A DNA stretch of 64,000 nt from an uncultured Muribaculaceae bacterium. GTDB lineage: Bacteria > Bacteroidota > Bacteroidia > Bacteroidales > Muribaculaceae. A model generated the notes under the pieces. It was not told the origin of the DNA and did not search any database. It worked only from the letters and a program-made list of their open reading frames with translations. Of this stretch, positions 38,073 to 46,485 are shown piece after piece. The stretch is from positions 1 through 64,000 of the forward strand of contig CALUMH010000006.1 of NCBI GenBank assembly GCA_944321685.1, read 5' to 3'. Position numbers and translations under genes: made by a program. Every line of letters begins with the position of its first letter. Position 1 is the stretch's first letter.

Positions 38073-39506
38073 TTACAGTACAGGACTTAAAAGTCTCACT
38101 ACCGACTCACACACTTTTTCAATAACCGGGCGTTTGCGCCACACATTCGGCAATATACGCAAGCAATCCCTTTGGTCGGCTAAGAATATGTCGGCCATGC
38201 GCTTATTTACGCTTTGGCTGTACATCAATATGTTGCACTCAAAGTTATGCTCAAAGCTGCGGAAATCGAAATTTGTTGACCCGGTCGTGCAGAATTCGTC
38301 ATCAACAAGCAGCGTTTTAGCGTGTAACATTCCTTTATTATACAAGTATATTTTAATGCCGGCCTTGATGCACTCCGACACATAGGAAAACGACGCCAGT
38401 CGCAACATCGCCGAATCGGACTTGCGCGGTATCATTATCCTCACATCCACCTTGGCAAGAGCCGCCGCCTGCAACGCTTTCAACAGGCTCTCGGTGGGCA
38501 GGAAATATGGTGTCTGAATATAAACGCGCTTCTTGGCATTTCCTATTGTCTTCAGGAACAACATCAAAATGTTTCCCCATCGGCTCGTAGGGCCGCTCGA
38601 CACCAATTGCACACCCACTTCATCATCATCACTTACTTCCCACTGCTTTACGTTATCGGTTAGCAACGGTTGGCCCATAAAATTCCAGTCAACGGCAAAA
38701 TTATACTGCAACCCGGCGACAGCAGGGCCTTTTACACGCAAATGAGTGTCGCGCCACGGGCCGAAACCAAGCCCATCGACATAACGGTCGGCAACGTTCA
38801 TACCGCCTATATAACCGAATTCCCCGTCAATTATGGATATTTTCCTGTGATTGCGCCAATTAATTCTTGTTGCCAATTGGGGAAATGTCACTTTCATGAA
38901 AGGTAAAGCCTCAACACCCATTTCCCGCATACCGGCAAAAAAACTTTCCTTTGCCTTAAACGACCCCACATGATCATATATCACCCGCACTTTCACGCCC
39001 TCGGCAGCCTTGGCCACAAGCAAATCCTTTATTTCATGGCCCAATCTGTCGTCTTCAAAAATATAAAACTGAATGTTTATGTATTTCTTGGCATTGGCAA
39101 TATCGCGCTTGAATTGTTCAAACAATTTCCCGCAATCGGTGAATATCTCAATATCGTTACCGGGGAAATACCTCGCGCCGGTAAGCGACATGGCGAGCTT
39201 TATCTCTTGCCTGCATTCAAGACTCAACGGCAACTGAGTTTCGTCGATAATCTTATATGGCTCCATACGGCGCAATTTCTTCTTGTTTTTATTGGAAATA
39301 AGCCTCTTGCTTTTCAAACTGCGACCAAAAAACACATAAAGCCCCACGCCAATCACAGGCAACAGCAACAACACCGTTATCCATGCCAATGATTTCACCG
39401 GATTGCGATTTTCTGAAATAACCACACCTATGATGCTGAACACCGTTATTATATAAATAACGGCAAACACCGTAAGTGACCATTCCTGTATCGACATATT
39501 ACCCAT
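38073..39506 (-). CDS. cls: Cardiolipin synthase
   Basis: A 477-residue inner-membrane phospholipase D-superfamily enzyme that joins two phosphatidylglycerols into cardiolipin. Two membrane helices (about residues 10-60) precede two HxK-x4-D motifs: NHRKISIID (about 218) and HAKTLLVDD (about 397), each followed by the Gly-Gly/Gly-Ser and Asn of the HKD fold. Length fits the family (about 480). It heads a minus-strand operon with the endonuclease and lipoprotein genes. The Met four codons downstream (MSIQEW) is an alternative start. A 14-bp palindrome ATATGGTACCATAT lies upstream at 39583-39596. Confidence 0.93.
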   Translation of the reverse strand: MGNMSIQEWSLTVFAVIYIITVFSIIGVVISENRNPVKSLAWITVLLLLPVIGVGLYVFFGRSLKSKRLISNKNKKKLRRMEPYKIIDETQLPLSLECRQEIKLAMSLTGARYFPGNDIEIFTDCGKLFEQFKRDIANAKKYINIQFYIFEDDRLGHEIKDLLVAKAAEGVKVRVIYDHVGSFKAKESFFAGMREMGVEALPFMKVTFPQLATRINWRNHRKISIIDGEFGYIGGMNVADRYVDGLGFGPWRDTHLRVKGPAVAGLQYNFAVDWNFMGQPLLTDNVKQWEVSDDDEVGVQLVSSGPTSRWGNILMLFLKTIGNAKKRVYIQTPYFLPTESLLKALQAAALAKVDVRIMIPRKSDSAMLRLASFSYVSECIKAGIKIYLYNKGMLHAKTLLVDDEFCTTGSTNFDFRSFEHNFECNILMYSQSVNKRMADIFLADQRDCLRILPNVWRKRPVIEKVCESVVRLLSPVL

Positions 39507-39604
39507 GGCTTAAATTCACTATTTTCATGGCTAAGTTAATTATTTTTCATTCCCTATACCATATAAAACGGCATATTTATTTATATGGTACCATATTTTA
39601 ACAA

Positions 39605-39641
39605 AAAAGTCCGGCACATTCATCATATGCACCGGACTTTT
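39605..39641 (-). terminator. Terminator of the ribonucleotide reductase gene
   Basis: AAAAGTCCGG / CCGGACTTTT forms a 10-bp perfect stem with a 17-nt loop, followed on the minus strand by a run of T residues. It ends 29 bp past the stop codon. Confidence 0.85.
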
Positions 39642-39669
39642 CTCAATTAGTAATTGATATTATGATCGA

Positions 39670-42204
39670 TCACCCGCACTTCGATGTTCCACACGATGTG
39701 CATATAAGGCAACCTTCCTGGTATATCAGCGTTTCTTGTCCGCACTTGGGGCACTTTTGGCCGTTGGCCTTGAACCCATTGGGCAAATATTTCTTCAAAG
39801 CGCGTTCCACACCCATTTTCCAAGTATTAATCGACTGATTGTCAAGCTCAAGGCTTCCTATAAGTTTCAGCACCTGGTCGATGGGCATTCCATAACGCAA
39901 CACGCCTGAAATCAACTTGGCATAATTCCAGAATTCCGGGTTGAATTTTTCCGACAAACCCTCGATAGTCGTCTTGTAACCGCGTTTATTGATAAACTGG
40001 AAGTCGTAGCGCTTATTCCCGTGTTCATCTATGGCCTTGATTATCTTACCTTTGGTAACCGACTTCGGGCAGAATATCCCTTCGTCGTCATCGGCCAATC
40101 CGGTAAATATTTCATACGGACGGTCATTTATCAAGCCTATGAATGCAATCCATTTTTCCTTGTTGTTTTGGAACCTTACGACATCGGCTTCAAGTTCTAT
40201 CGGGCGCTTCAATATATGCTCCTCATCGGCTATGTAATGCCCCTTCTTTTCCTCTTTCTTGGTCGAGAGTAATACACCCGAACGCGAACCCTCACGATAA
40301 ACCGTGCAACCTTTGCATCCCACTTTCCATGCTTCCACATACAACTCGTTGACAAGTTCTTCCGATACGTCGCTTGGCAAATTAATAGTCACACTTATCG
40401 AGTGATCCACCCACTTTTGTATGCGGCCTTGCATTCTCACCTTGGCAAGCCAGTCGATATCGTTCGATGTGGCCTTGTAGTAAGGTGATTTGGCTACAAT
40501 TTCGTCAAGTTCGGCTTGAGTATAATTATCCCTTACTTCAATGCCCACGCTCTTCATCCATGTGATGAACTTATGGTGGTAAACTATGTATTCCTCGAAG
40601 CAGTCGCCGGTTTCATCGGTATAATCGATGTGCGCATCAGGGTCATTGGGATTAACTTTGCGGCGGCGCTTATACACCGGAAGGAACACCGGCTCTATGC
40701 CCGAGGTCGTTTGCGTCATAAGGCTTGTGGTACCGGTAGGTGCAATCGTCAGGCACGCAATGTTGCGGCGGCCATGCTTCACCATTTCTTCATATAAACC
40801 GGGATCGGCATCTTTCAGACGGTTTACAAACGGATTATTCCGCTCTCTCTCGGCATCATATATTTCAAATGCTCCACGCTCCTTTGCCATCACCACCGAC
40901 GAGCCGTAGGCGGCTATAGCAAGTGTCCTGTGTACACTTTCCGAAAAATCGGTGGCGGCATCACTACCATACACAAATCCCATGGCGGCAATCATGTCAC
41001 CCTCGGCAGTGGTTCCCACGCCTGTGCGACGGCCTTTCAGGGTCTTTTCCTTGATTTTTTCCCACAAGTGCAACTCGGTCTCTTTCACTTCCATGGTTTC
41101 CGGGTCGCTGTTTATTTTGTCGATAATATTATCGATTTTCTCCATTTCAAGGTCGATGATGTCATCCATCAACCGTTGTGCACAAGCCACGTGCTTCTTG
41201 AACAATTCATAATCAAACTCTGCTTCATCGGTAAACGGATTTTTCACATATGAATACAGATTTATCGCAATCAGGCGGCAACTGTCATACGGGCACAACG
41301 GGATTTCACCGCACGGGTTGGTCGAAATAGTCCTGAAACCGAGGTCGGCATAGCAGTCGGGTATCGATTCCCTTTCGATGGTATCCCAAAACAGCACGCC
41401 GGGCTCGGCGCTCTTCCAGGCATTATGCACAATCTTGTGCCACAACGTGGCTGCATCAATCTCTTTCTTATACTTAGGTTCTTTGGCATCTACAGGATAC
41501 TGCTGGATATATTTTTCTCCGCTAATGGCAGCTCTCATGAATTCATCATCGATACGCACCGACACGTTGGCTCCGGTCACGCGACCTTCGGTCATCTTGG
41601 CATCGATGAATGCTTCGGAATCAGGATGCTTTATACTTACTGTGAGCATCAACGCCCCACGACGGCCATCCTGGGCAACCTCACGTGTGGAATTGGAATA
41701 ACGTTCCATGAACGGCACAAGACCGGTCGAGGTCAATGCCGAATTTTTAACCGGCGAACCTTTGGGCCTTATGTGCGACAAGTCGTGCCCTACCCCGCCA
41801 CGGCGTTTCATCAATTGTACCTGCTCCTCATCTATCTTGATTATACCTCCGTATGAATCGGGCGAACCGTCAAGTCCCACGACAAAACAGTTTGAAAGCG
41901 ACCCAAGCTGATATTCGTTTCCTATACCGGCCATGGGGCTACCCTGCGGCACTATATATTTGAACCCTTTCAATAATCCGAATATTTCTTCTTCTCCCAT
42001 GGGGTTGGGGTATTTTTTCTCGATACGTGCCAACTCCGATGCCAGGCGATGATGCATATCATCAGGGGTCAATTCATATATATTACCATATGAATCCTTT
42101 AAGGCATACTTGCTCGCCCATACTCGCGCAGCAAGCTCGTCGCCGTTAAAATACTCCTTGGTGGCAGCAAATGCCTCCTCGTAGGTATAAGTTTTTTTAT
42201 CCAT
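39670..42204 (-). CDS. nrdJ: Adenosylcobalamin-dependent (class II) ribonucleotide reductase
   Basis: An 844-residue reductase that makes deoxyribonucleotides using adenosylcobalamin and needs neither oxygen nor strict anaerobiosis. Visible segments include GSPMAGIGNEYQLGSLSNCFVVG with an active-site Cys, STNPCGEIPLCPYDSC with the catalytic cysteine pair region, GRRTGVGTTAEGD, and APTGTTSLMTQTTSGIEPVF. The C-terminus has a zinc-ribbon-like CPKCG...CTSCGTSKCG, as in this family, giving the redox cysteines. No B12 riboswitch is evident upstream, although the enzyme uses B12. It is monocistronic, with its own promoter and terminator. Confidence 0.95.
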   Translation of the reverse strand: MDKKTYTYEEAFAATKEYFNGDELAARVWASKYALKDSYGNIYELTPDDMHHRLASELARIEKKYPNPMGEEEIFGLLKGFKYIVPQGSPMAGIGNEYQLGSLSNCFVVGLDGSPDSYGGIIKIDEEQVQLMKRRGGVGHDLSHIRPKGSPVKNSALTSTGLVPFMERYSNSTREVAQDGRRGALMLTVSIKHPDSEAFIDAKMTEGRVTGANVSVRIDDEFMRAAISGEKYIQQYPVDAKEPKYKKEIDAATLWHKIVHNAWKSAEPGVLFWDTIERESIPDCYADLGFRTISTNPCGEIPLCPYDSCRLIAINLYSYVKNPFTDEAEFDYELFKKHVACAQRLMDDIIDLEMEKIDNIIDKINSDPETMEVKETELHLWEKIKEKTLKGRRTGVGTTAEGDMIAAMGFVYGSDAATDFSESVHRTLAIAAYGSSVVMAKERGAFEIYDAERERNNPFVNRLKDADPGLYEEMVKHGRRNIACLTIAPTGTTSLMTQTTSGIEPVFLPVYKRRRKVNPNDPDAHIDYTDETGDCFEEYIVYHHKFITWMKSVGIEVRDNYTQAELDEIVAKSPYYKATSNDIDWLAKVRMQGRIQKWVDHSISVTINLPSDVSEELVNELYVEAWKVGCKGCTVYREGSRSGVLLSTKKEEKKGHYIADEEHILKRPIELEADVVRFQNNKEKWIAFIGLINDRPYEIFTGLADDDEGIFCPKSVTKGKIIKAIDEHGNKRYDFQFINKRGYKTTIEGLSEKFNPEFWNYAKLISGVLRYGMPIDQVLKLIGSLELDNQSINTWKMGVERALKKYLPNGFKANGQKCPKCGQETLIYQEGCLICTSCGTSKCG

Positions 42205-42241
42205 GATAGATTATGAGATTTGTGATATTGATTTAGCTGTA

Positions 42242-42271
42242 CAAAGATATATAATTATAACAACACAACAA
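42242..42271 (-). promoter_or_regulatory. Promoter of nrdJ
   Basis: Minus-strand TTG (42271-42269), 19 bp, then TATCTTTG (42249-42242) is a consensus-like promoter ending 37 bp before the nrdJ start. The rest of the 42205-42493 gap is AT-rich and shows only this and the next gene's promoter. Confidence 0.55.
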
Positions 42272-42462
42272 CTATGGCGCGGCATTTTTTTCAAAAGTTT
42301 TCCATTTAAAAAATTAACCAACTAATTATCAGCATTTTAATTTCACACACACTAAAAATTGTTTTCAATAATATAATTCAGCCACAATAGCAAACGCTTT
42401 ATGTTTTACAACATATTTTAAAATAGCACCTTGCATATTGCTCGATATCCACAATTATTTTA

Positions 42463-42470
42463 TATTTTTG
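42463..42470 (+). promoter_or_regulatory. TAnnTTTG promoter element of the small lipoprotein gene
   Basis: TATTTTTG followed by C, with TTG at 42438-42440 (22 bp upstream). Transcription would start near 42478, which rules out any start codon upstream and supports the ATG at 42494. Confidence 0.55.
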
Positions 42471-42493
42471 CATCGACAAAAATCTCTCACAAA

Positions 42494-42862
42494 ATGAAAC
42501 ATCTCCTTGTCATAATAGCAACTATCATATTGTTCACGTCACTCTTTTCATGCAGCAAAGATTTCAAAGTCACATATCTTGAAATATGCCCCGACGAATT
42601 GACGACAACTATCGACGACACCTTGCAGATGACATTCTCTATTGTATATGAAGGCGGGAACTTCGATGATCCAAACCTGATACAAGTTGAATGGAACAGC
42701 TCGAATTCCGAAATTGTAGAAGTAAGCGATTCGGGCTTGATTATAACCAAAGCTGTCGGCAATGCCGACATAACGGTTTCATGTCAGGACATGAGTTCGA
42801 CTTGCAATGTCACCGTAACCGACACTGCAAGCCAAGACTCCGCTTTGTCGAAAATCATATGA
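42494..42862 (+). CDS. Small lipoprotein with an Ig-like (BIG2-type) domain
   Basis: A 122-residue protein beginning MKHLLVIIATIILFTSLFSCSK; the lipobox LFSC puts the lipidated Cys at residue 20. The remainder is one BIG2-type Ig-like domain (DTLQMTFSIVYEG, SNSEIVEVSDSGLIITKAVGNADITVSC). The longer upstream reading is excluded because the promoter lies inside it. It resembles the lipoprotein at 36381 only in domain type. Its end overlaps the convergent CBM9-like gene by 8 bp. Function unknown; it is probably on the outer membrane. Confidence 0.75.
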   Translation: MKHLLVIIATIILFTSLFSCSKDFKVTYLEICPDELTTTIDDTLQMTFSIVYEGGNFDDPNLIQVEWNSSNSEIVEVSDSGLIITKAVGNADITVSCQDMSSTCNVTVTDTASQDSALSKII

Positions 42863-43511
42863 AATTAATCTTGCCGAAAAACTCCGGACGATGAAAATCA
42901 GGAGCCGGAGTGTCGATTGGAGCCCAGCTCAAATAGTGCGGCAAGCTCATCTTTGCTCCGCACTTGTAAAAATTGCCCAATATATATTCAGGTAAATTGG
43001 TAGCATCAAGTCCTACCAGCCTAAATGGTATGGCCACTGTCAAGTTCCAGGCAAACACACCCTCCATCTCCTCAAACGGGCGGGTTCCACACGAAGCATA
43101 ACGCCTTATGGTGGAAATCTCATCATCGGTCAGGCGCGTTGGATTGTTTCTCGTCACACGATGCGATGCATTAACCGTACCTATGCAATTAAACTCGAAA
43201 TTCCAATACTCGTCGCTGCCCGGCAGCTTCATGAAAAATTCCACACAACTGTCATCGGCAACAGGAGAATTGTTTTTGTAATTAACTGCACGCAAATAAT
43301 TCCCCCTCACAAAATAATCGATAAAAATGGCACTGTCCGACCGTCCGACCGTAAAAATCGTTACCGGATGATACGGGTACGCCTTGGCCCAATTACGGCA
43401 GGCTATCGAATATTTCTCGGCTTCGAGTTCAAGGAAATCTCCCACCTCTTCAATATTTATATCATTCAGCCTTGGAAAATACCTCACATTTATTTCATTT
43501 CCGTTTTCCAT
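42855..43511 (-). CDS. CBM9-like carbohydrate-binding protein
   Basis: A 218-residue beta-sandwich protein of the carbohydrate-binding family 9-like group: DDSCVEFFMKLPG, YWNFEFNCIGTVNASHR and the C-terminal SWAPIDTPAPDFHRPEFFGKI are typical. There is no signal peptide, so it is probably cytoplasmic unless the start is wrong. It follows the LysE-type exporter by 19 bp on the same strand. Its ligand is unknown. Confidence 0.75.
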   Translation of the reverse strand: MENGNEINVRYFPRLNDINIEEVGDFLELEAEKYSIACRNWAKAYPYHPVTIFTVGRSDSAIFIDYFVRGNYLRAVNYKNNSPVADDSCVEFFMKLPGSDEYWNFEFNCIGTVNASHRVTRNNPTRLTDDEISTIRRYASCGTRPFEEMEGVFAWNLTVAIPFRLVGLDATNLPEYILGNFYKCGAKMSLPHYLSWAPIDTPAPDFHRPEFFGKINFI

Positions 43512-43530
43512 ATCTATCCTCTGTTTTTTA

Positions 43531-44172
43531 TCATATCAAATAATTACACACGCCCATCACAAGCCCCACAAGCGACATAACAAGAATTATTGCACCTATT
43601 ATGCGATTTACAAGCCACATACTGCGCAAGTTGAAATGCGACCGCACGGCATTGACGAAAAATGTTATCACAAACCACCACGATATCGCTCCCACGAAAA
43701 TAAACAAATATCCAAGCAGATAATGATACACGTCATACTCGGGCAACATGAAATTAAACCGTGCATACAAGCCGATTATAAGGAATAATATAAGCGGATT
43801 TGACACCGTGAACAGAAACCCGGTAACCAAATCCTGCACATAGCTTTTCTTCTTGTCTTTCAACCGTCGGAGCGTCCGCACAGGATTTCGCCGCAACAAA
43901 TACAAGGCAAACACAAGCAAGACAATGCTGCCGGCTATCTGCAACGGATTTTGATTAGCTTCGATAAAATCTATGACAATCGACAATCCAAGGCCGGCAA
44001 GCAATGAATACATCAAATCGGAAATGGCAGCTCCCAGCCCGGTATAAAAACCTGCCCAACGCCCCTTGTTCATGGTACGCTGTATGCACAACACACCCAC
44101 CGGACCCATTGGTGCCGAAATCAGCACACCGATTACAAATCCGCGCAATATTATATATAGGATCAACTCCAT
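43531..44172 (-). CDS. LysE/RhtB-family exporter
   Basis: A 213-residue inner-membrane protein with about six hydrophobic segments and the family N-terminal motif LISAPMGPVGVLCIQRTMNKGRWAGF with GLGAAISDLMYSLLAGLG. LysE/RhtB proteins export amino acids such as lysine, homoserine or threonine, and some related members have other substrates; none can be chosen here. It is read from a repeat-borne promoter just upstream and probably co-transcribed with the CBM9-like gene. Confidence 0.87.
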   Translation of the reverse strand: MELILYIILRGFVIGVLISAPMGPVGVLCIQRTMNKGRWAGFYTGLGAAISDLMYSLLAGLGLSIVIDFIEANQNPLQIAGSIVLLVFALYLLRRNPVRTLRRLKDKKKSYVQDLVTGFLFTVSNPLILFLIIGLYARFNFMLPEYDVYHYLLGYLFIFVGAISWWFVITFFVNAVRSHFNLRSMWLVNRIIGAIILVMSLVGLVMGVCNYLI

Positions 44173-44198
44173 CTATCAATTTCAATCTGTTCAGAAAA

Positions 44199-44230
44199 CA
44201 AAGTTAGTGCAAGTCGAGCGCAATTGCAAA
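44199..44230 (-). promoter_or_regulatory. Full consensus promoter of the LysE-type gene, inside repeat copy 1
   Basis: Minus-strand TTTG (44230-44227), 20 bp, then TAACTTTG (44206-44199), an exact Bacteroidetes -33/-7 promoter ending 26 bp before the start codon. Confidence 0.65.
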
Positions 44231-44249
44231 TCATGCTTGCATGATTTTG
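44200..44249. repeat. 50-bp interspersed repeat, copy 1 (promoter-bearing)
   Basis: This copy and the one at 44280-44329 are identical except at a few bases in the middle third and lie exactly 80 bp apart. The copy carries a consensus promoter on the minus strand and a near-perfect palindrome AAATCATGC-TT-GCATGATTT at its inner end. Confidence 0.75.
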
Positions 44250-44279
44250 CTTTTTGCCGAGACGAAGCCTGACTTATCA

Positions 44280-44329
44280 AAAGTTAGTACAAGCCTGGTG
44301 CAATTGCAAATCATGCTTGCATGATTTTG
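44280..44329. repeat. 50-bp interspersed repeat, copy 2 (promoter degenerate)
   Basis: Second copy, with the same inner palindrome. Its -7 site reads TAACTTTT on the minus strand because the base before the copy is A instead of C, so it lacks the consensus G. Confidence 0.75.
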
Positions 44330-44373
44330 TAAAACTAAAATCATCGGCATATTTTTCACTCGTGCCGCTTGCT

Positions 44374-44381
44374 TAATTTTG
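44374..44381 (+). promoter_or_regulatory. TAnnTTTG promoter element of cdsA - purM
   Basis: TAATTTTG ends 14 bp before the ATG at 44396. This implies a very short leader, and excludes the TTG-initiated reading from 44369. A -33 element is not evident. Confidence 0.4.
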
Positions 44382-44395
44382 AACATACGGGAATT

Positions 44396-45271
44396 ATGGC
44401 TACTTTTGCCTTGAAAAATAAAAACTACTCTGCAACGGTGAAAAATATATTTACACGAGCACTGTCGGGCAGCATTTATGTGGCACTTATCGTGGCTGCA
44501 CTGTTGTTGCCGTCGCCTTATATGTTTATAGGACTATTTGCACTTTTCATTGTTCTTGGAACAGTTGAATTGCATCATTTGGTAGATAACAAGGCATCGG
44601 TAATTGCCAACAAACGCACCGCCATAGCACTTGACTGCATTGGAGGATTGGCACTCTTTACCACTTTCTGGGGGCTGAATTTCAATCCTTCGGGTTCTGT
44701 AACACAAGTGGCAATTGCAGCTTATTTGCTCTATTTTGCCTTGCGCATGATATTGCAACTGTACATGAAAAGCGACAACGCCCTGCAATCTCTTGCCGAC
44801 TCGGCACTGACTCAGGTATATGTGGCATTGCCGTTGTCACTGCTCAACATACTGTATGATGAAGGCGTTTTGCTCGCCATTTTCATCCTCATTTGGCTCA
44901 ATGACACCGGTGCATTCTGTGTGGGCAGTATGTTGGGAAAGCACCGCCTGTTTGAACGCATATCGCCCAAAAAATCGTGGGAAGGCTTTTGGGGCGGAAT
45001 GGCATTCTGCATCATTGCCGGAGTGGTATTCTACTTCTGCGGCGGCACATTTGGCAACCTAAAGCTCGCCGAATGGATAATGCTCGGAATATGCGTGTCG
45101 GCATTCTCCACATGGGGCGACCTTGCCGAGTCATTGCTCAAACGCACACTTAAAGTGAAAGACTCAGGCCACCTCATTCCGGGACACGGCGGCATACTCG
45201 ACCGCATCGACAGCCTGCTGCTTGTTTCGCCCACAAGTGTCATATTTTTCATCTTGATTGAATTATTTTAA
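44396..45271 (+). CDS. cdsA: Phosphatidate cytidylyltransferase
   Basis: A 291-residue inner-membrane enzyme with about seven to eight hydrophobic segments that makes CDP-diacylglycerol from phosphatidic acid and CTP, the entry to phosphatidylethanolamine, phosphatidylglycerol and cardiolipin. The C-terminal signature S-x2-KR-x4-KD-x5-PGHGG-x2-DR-x-D is complete (SLLKRTLKVKDSG...PGHGGILDRID). The start is taken as the ATG at 44396 because the promoter element sits just upstream. purM follows after 21 bp. Confidence 0.93.
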   Translation: MATFALKNKNYSATVKNIFTRALSGSIYVALIVAALLLPSPYMFIGLFALFIVLGTVELHHLVDNKASVIANKRTAIALDCIGGLALFTTFWGLNFNPSGSVTQVAIAAYLLYFALRMILQLYMKSDNALQSLADSALTQVYVALPLSLLNILYDEGVLLAIFILIWLNDTGAFCVGSMLGKHRLFERISPKKSWEGFWGGMAFCIIAGVVFYFCGGTFGNLKLAEWIMLGICVSAFSTWGDLAESLLKRTLKVKDSGHLIPGHGGILDRIDSLLLVSPTSVIFFILIELF

Positions 45272-45292
45272 TACAAACATTATATATACGTT

Positions 45293-46459
45293 ATGAGCGA
45301 CCAACGTTATGACCTGCGCGGAGTGTCGGCATCGAAAGAAGATGTACACAACGCCATTAAGAATGTCGATAAAGGACTTTTCCCGAAGGCTTTCTGCAAA
45401 ATAATACCCGACCTGCTTGGAGGCGACCCACAATATTGCAATATCATGCACGCCGACGGAGCAGGAACAAAGTCGTCGTTGGCATACGCCTATTGGCGCG
45501 AAACGGGCGACTTGAGCGTATGGAAAGGAATAGCACAAGATGCTTTGATTATGAATATCGACGACCTGCTTTGCGTGGGTGCGACCGACAACATATTGCT
45601 TTCATCAACCATCGGACGCAACAAGATGCTCATTCCCGGCGAAGTGATTGCAGCCATCATCAACGGAACCGAGGAATTACTGCAGGAATTGCGCGAACTG
45701 GGCGTTAACATTGTCTCCACCGGCGGCGAAACTGCCGATGTCGGCGACCTTGTGCGCACCATCATCGTCGATAGCACTGTTACTTGCCGCATGCGTCGCA
45801 GCGATGTCATCGATAATGCCAACATTGCCGCAGGCGATGTCATTGTGGGGCTTTCATCTTCAGGCCGGGCTACCTATGAAAAAGAATATAACGGCGGTAT
45901 GGGCAGCAACGGTCTCACCTCGGCTCGCCACGATGTATTCTGCAAAGCCGTAGCCGAAAAATATCCCGAAACTTACGACCATAACGTTCCCGAAGAACTT
46001 GTATATTCAGGAAAAACAGGACTCACCGATACCGTGCCAGGAGTGCCTGTCGATGCAGGCAAATTAGTACTCTCTCCCACCCGCACTTACGCCCCGGTCA
46101 TCAAAAAAGTGCTTGATGCCATGCGTCCGCGCATACACGGCATGGTACACTGCTCGGGCGGTGCGCAAACCAAGGTTATGCACTTCGTCAGCGGCAAGCA
46201 CGTCATTAAGGACAACCTGTTCCCGGTTCCGCCTTTGTTCAAGCTCATACAGCAACAATCGGGTACCGACTGGAAAGAAATGTACAAGGTGTTCAACATG
46301 GGCCATCGCATGGAAATATACGTCGCACCCGAAGATGCTAATGCCATCATCGAGATTTCCCGCAGTTTCAACATCGACGCACAAGTGGTGGGCCGTGTGG
46401 AAGATGCGCCTGAAAATCGCCTGACCATCAAGAGCGAAAACGGCACTTTTGAATACTGA
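45293..46459 (+). CDS. PurM-like protein (AIR synthase family)
   Basis: A 388-residue protein with the AIR synthase fold: an N-terminal half with IMHADGAGTKSSLAYAYW, NIDDLLCVGATDN and VSTGGETADVGD, and a C-terminal half with ACFD-like MVHCSGGAQTKVMHF and VFNMGHRMEIYV. Phosphoribosylformylglycinamidine cyclo-ligase closes the imidazole ring in purine synthesis, using ATP. Bacteroidales have this longer form; it is probably the working PurM but could have a related ATP-dependent role. It lies between cdsA and the MltF-like gene, not in a purine operon. Confidence 0.8.
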   Translation: MSDQRYDLRGVSASKEDVHNAIKNVDKGLFPKAFCKIIPDLLGGDPQYCNIMHADGAGTKSSLAYAYWRETGDLSVWKGIAQDALIMNIDDLLCVGATDNILLSSTIGRNKMLIPGEVIAAIINGTEELLQELRELGVNIVSTGGETADVGDLVRTIIVDSTVTCRMRRSDVIDNANIAAGDVIVGLSSSGRATYEKEYNGGMGSNGLTSARHDVFCKAVAEKYPETYDHNVPEELVYSGKTGLTDTVPGVPVDAGKLVLSPTRTYAPVIKKVLDAMRPRIHGMVHCSGGAQTKVMHFVSGKHVIKDNLFPVPPLFKLIQQQSGTDWKEMYKVFNMGHRMEIYVAPEDANAIIEISRSFNIDAQVVGRVEDAPENRLTIKSENGTFEY

Positions 46460-46485
46460 CACACCCCTATCCACACACTCTCTCC

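Noticed and set aside
39583..39596. 14-bp palindrome upstream of cardiolipin synthase as an operator
   Set aside because: Noted in the gene entry, but AT-rich palindromes of this size can arise by chance and no regulator is nearby.
42205..42493. Cobalamin riboswitch upstream of the B12-dependent ribonucleotide reductase
   Set aside because: The gap is short and AT-rich and lacks the B12-box type sequence; an ordinary promoter is present instead.
42431..42493. Upstream extension of the small Ig-like lipoprotein
   Set aside because: The promoter element lies within it, and the signal peptide with lipobox begins at the later ATG.
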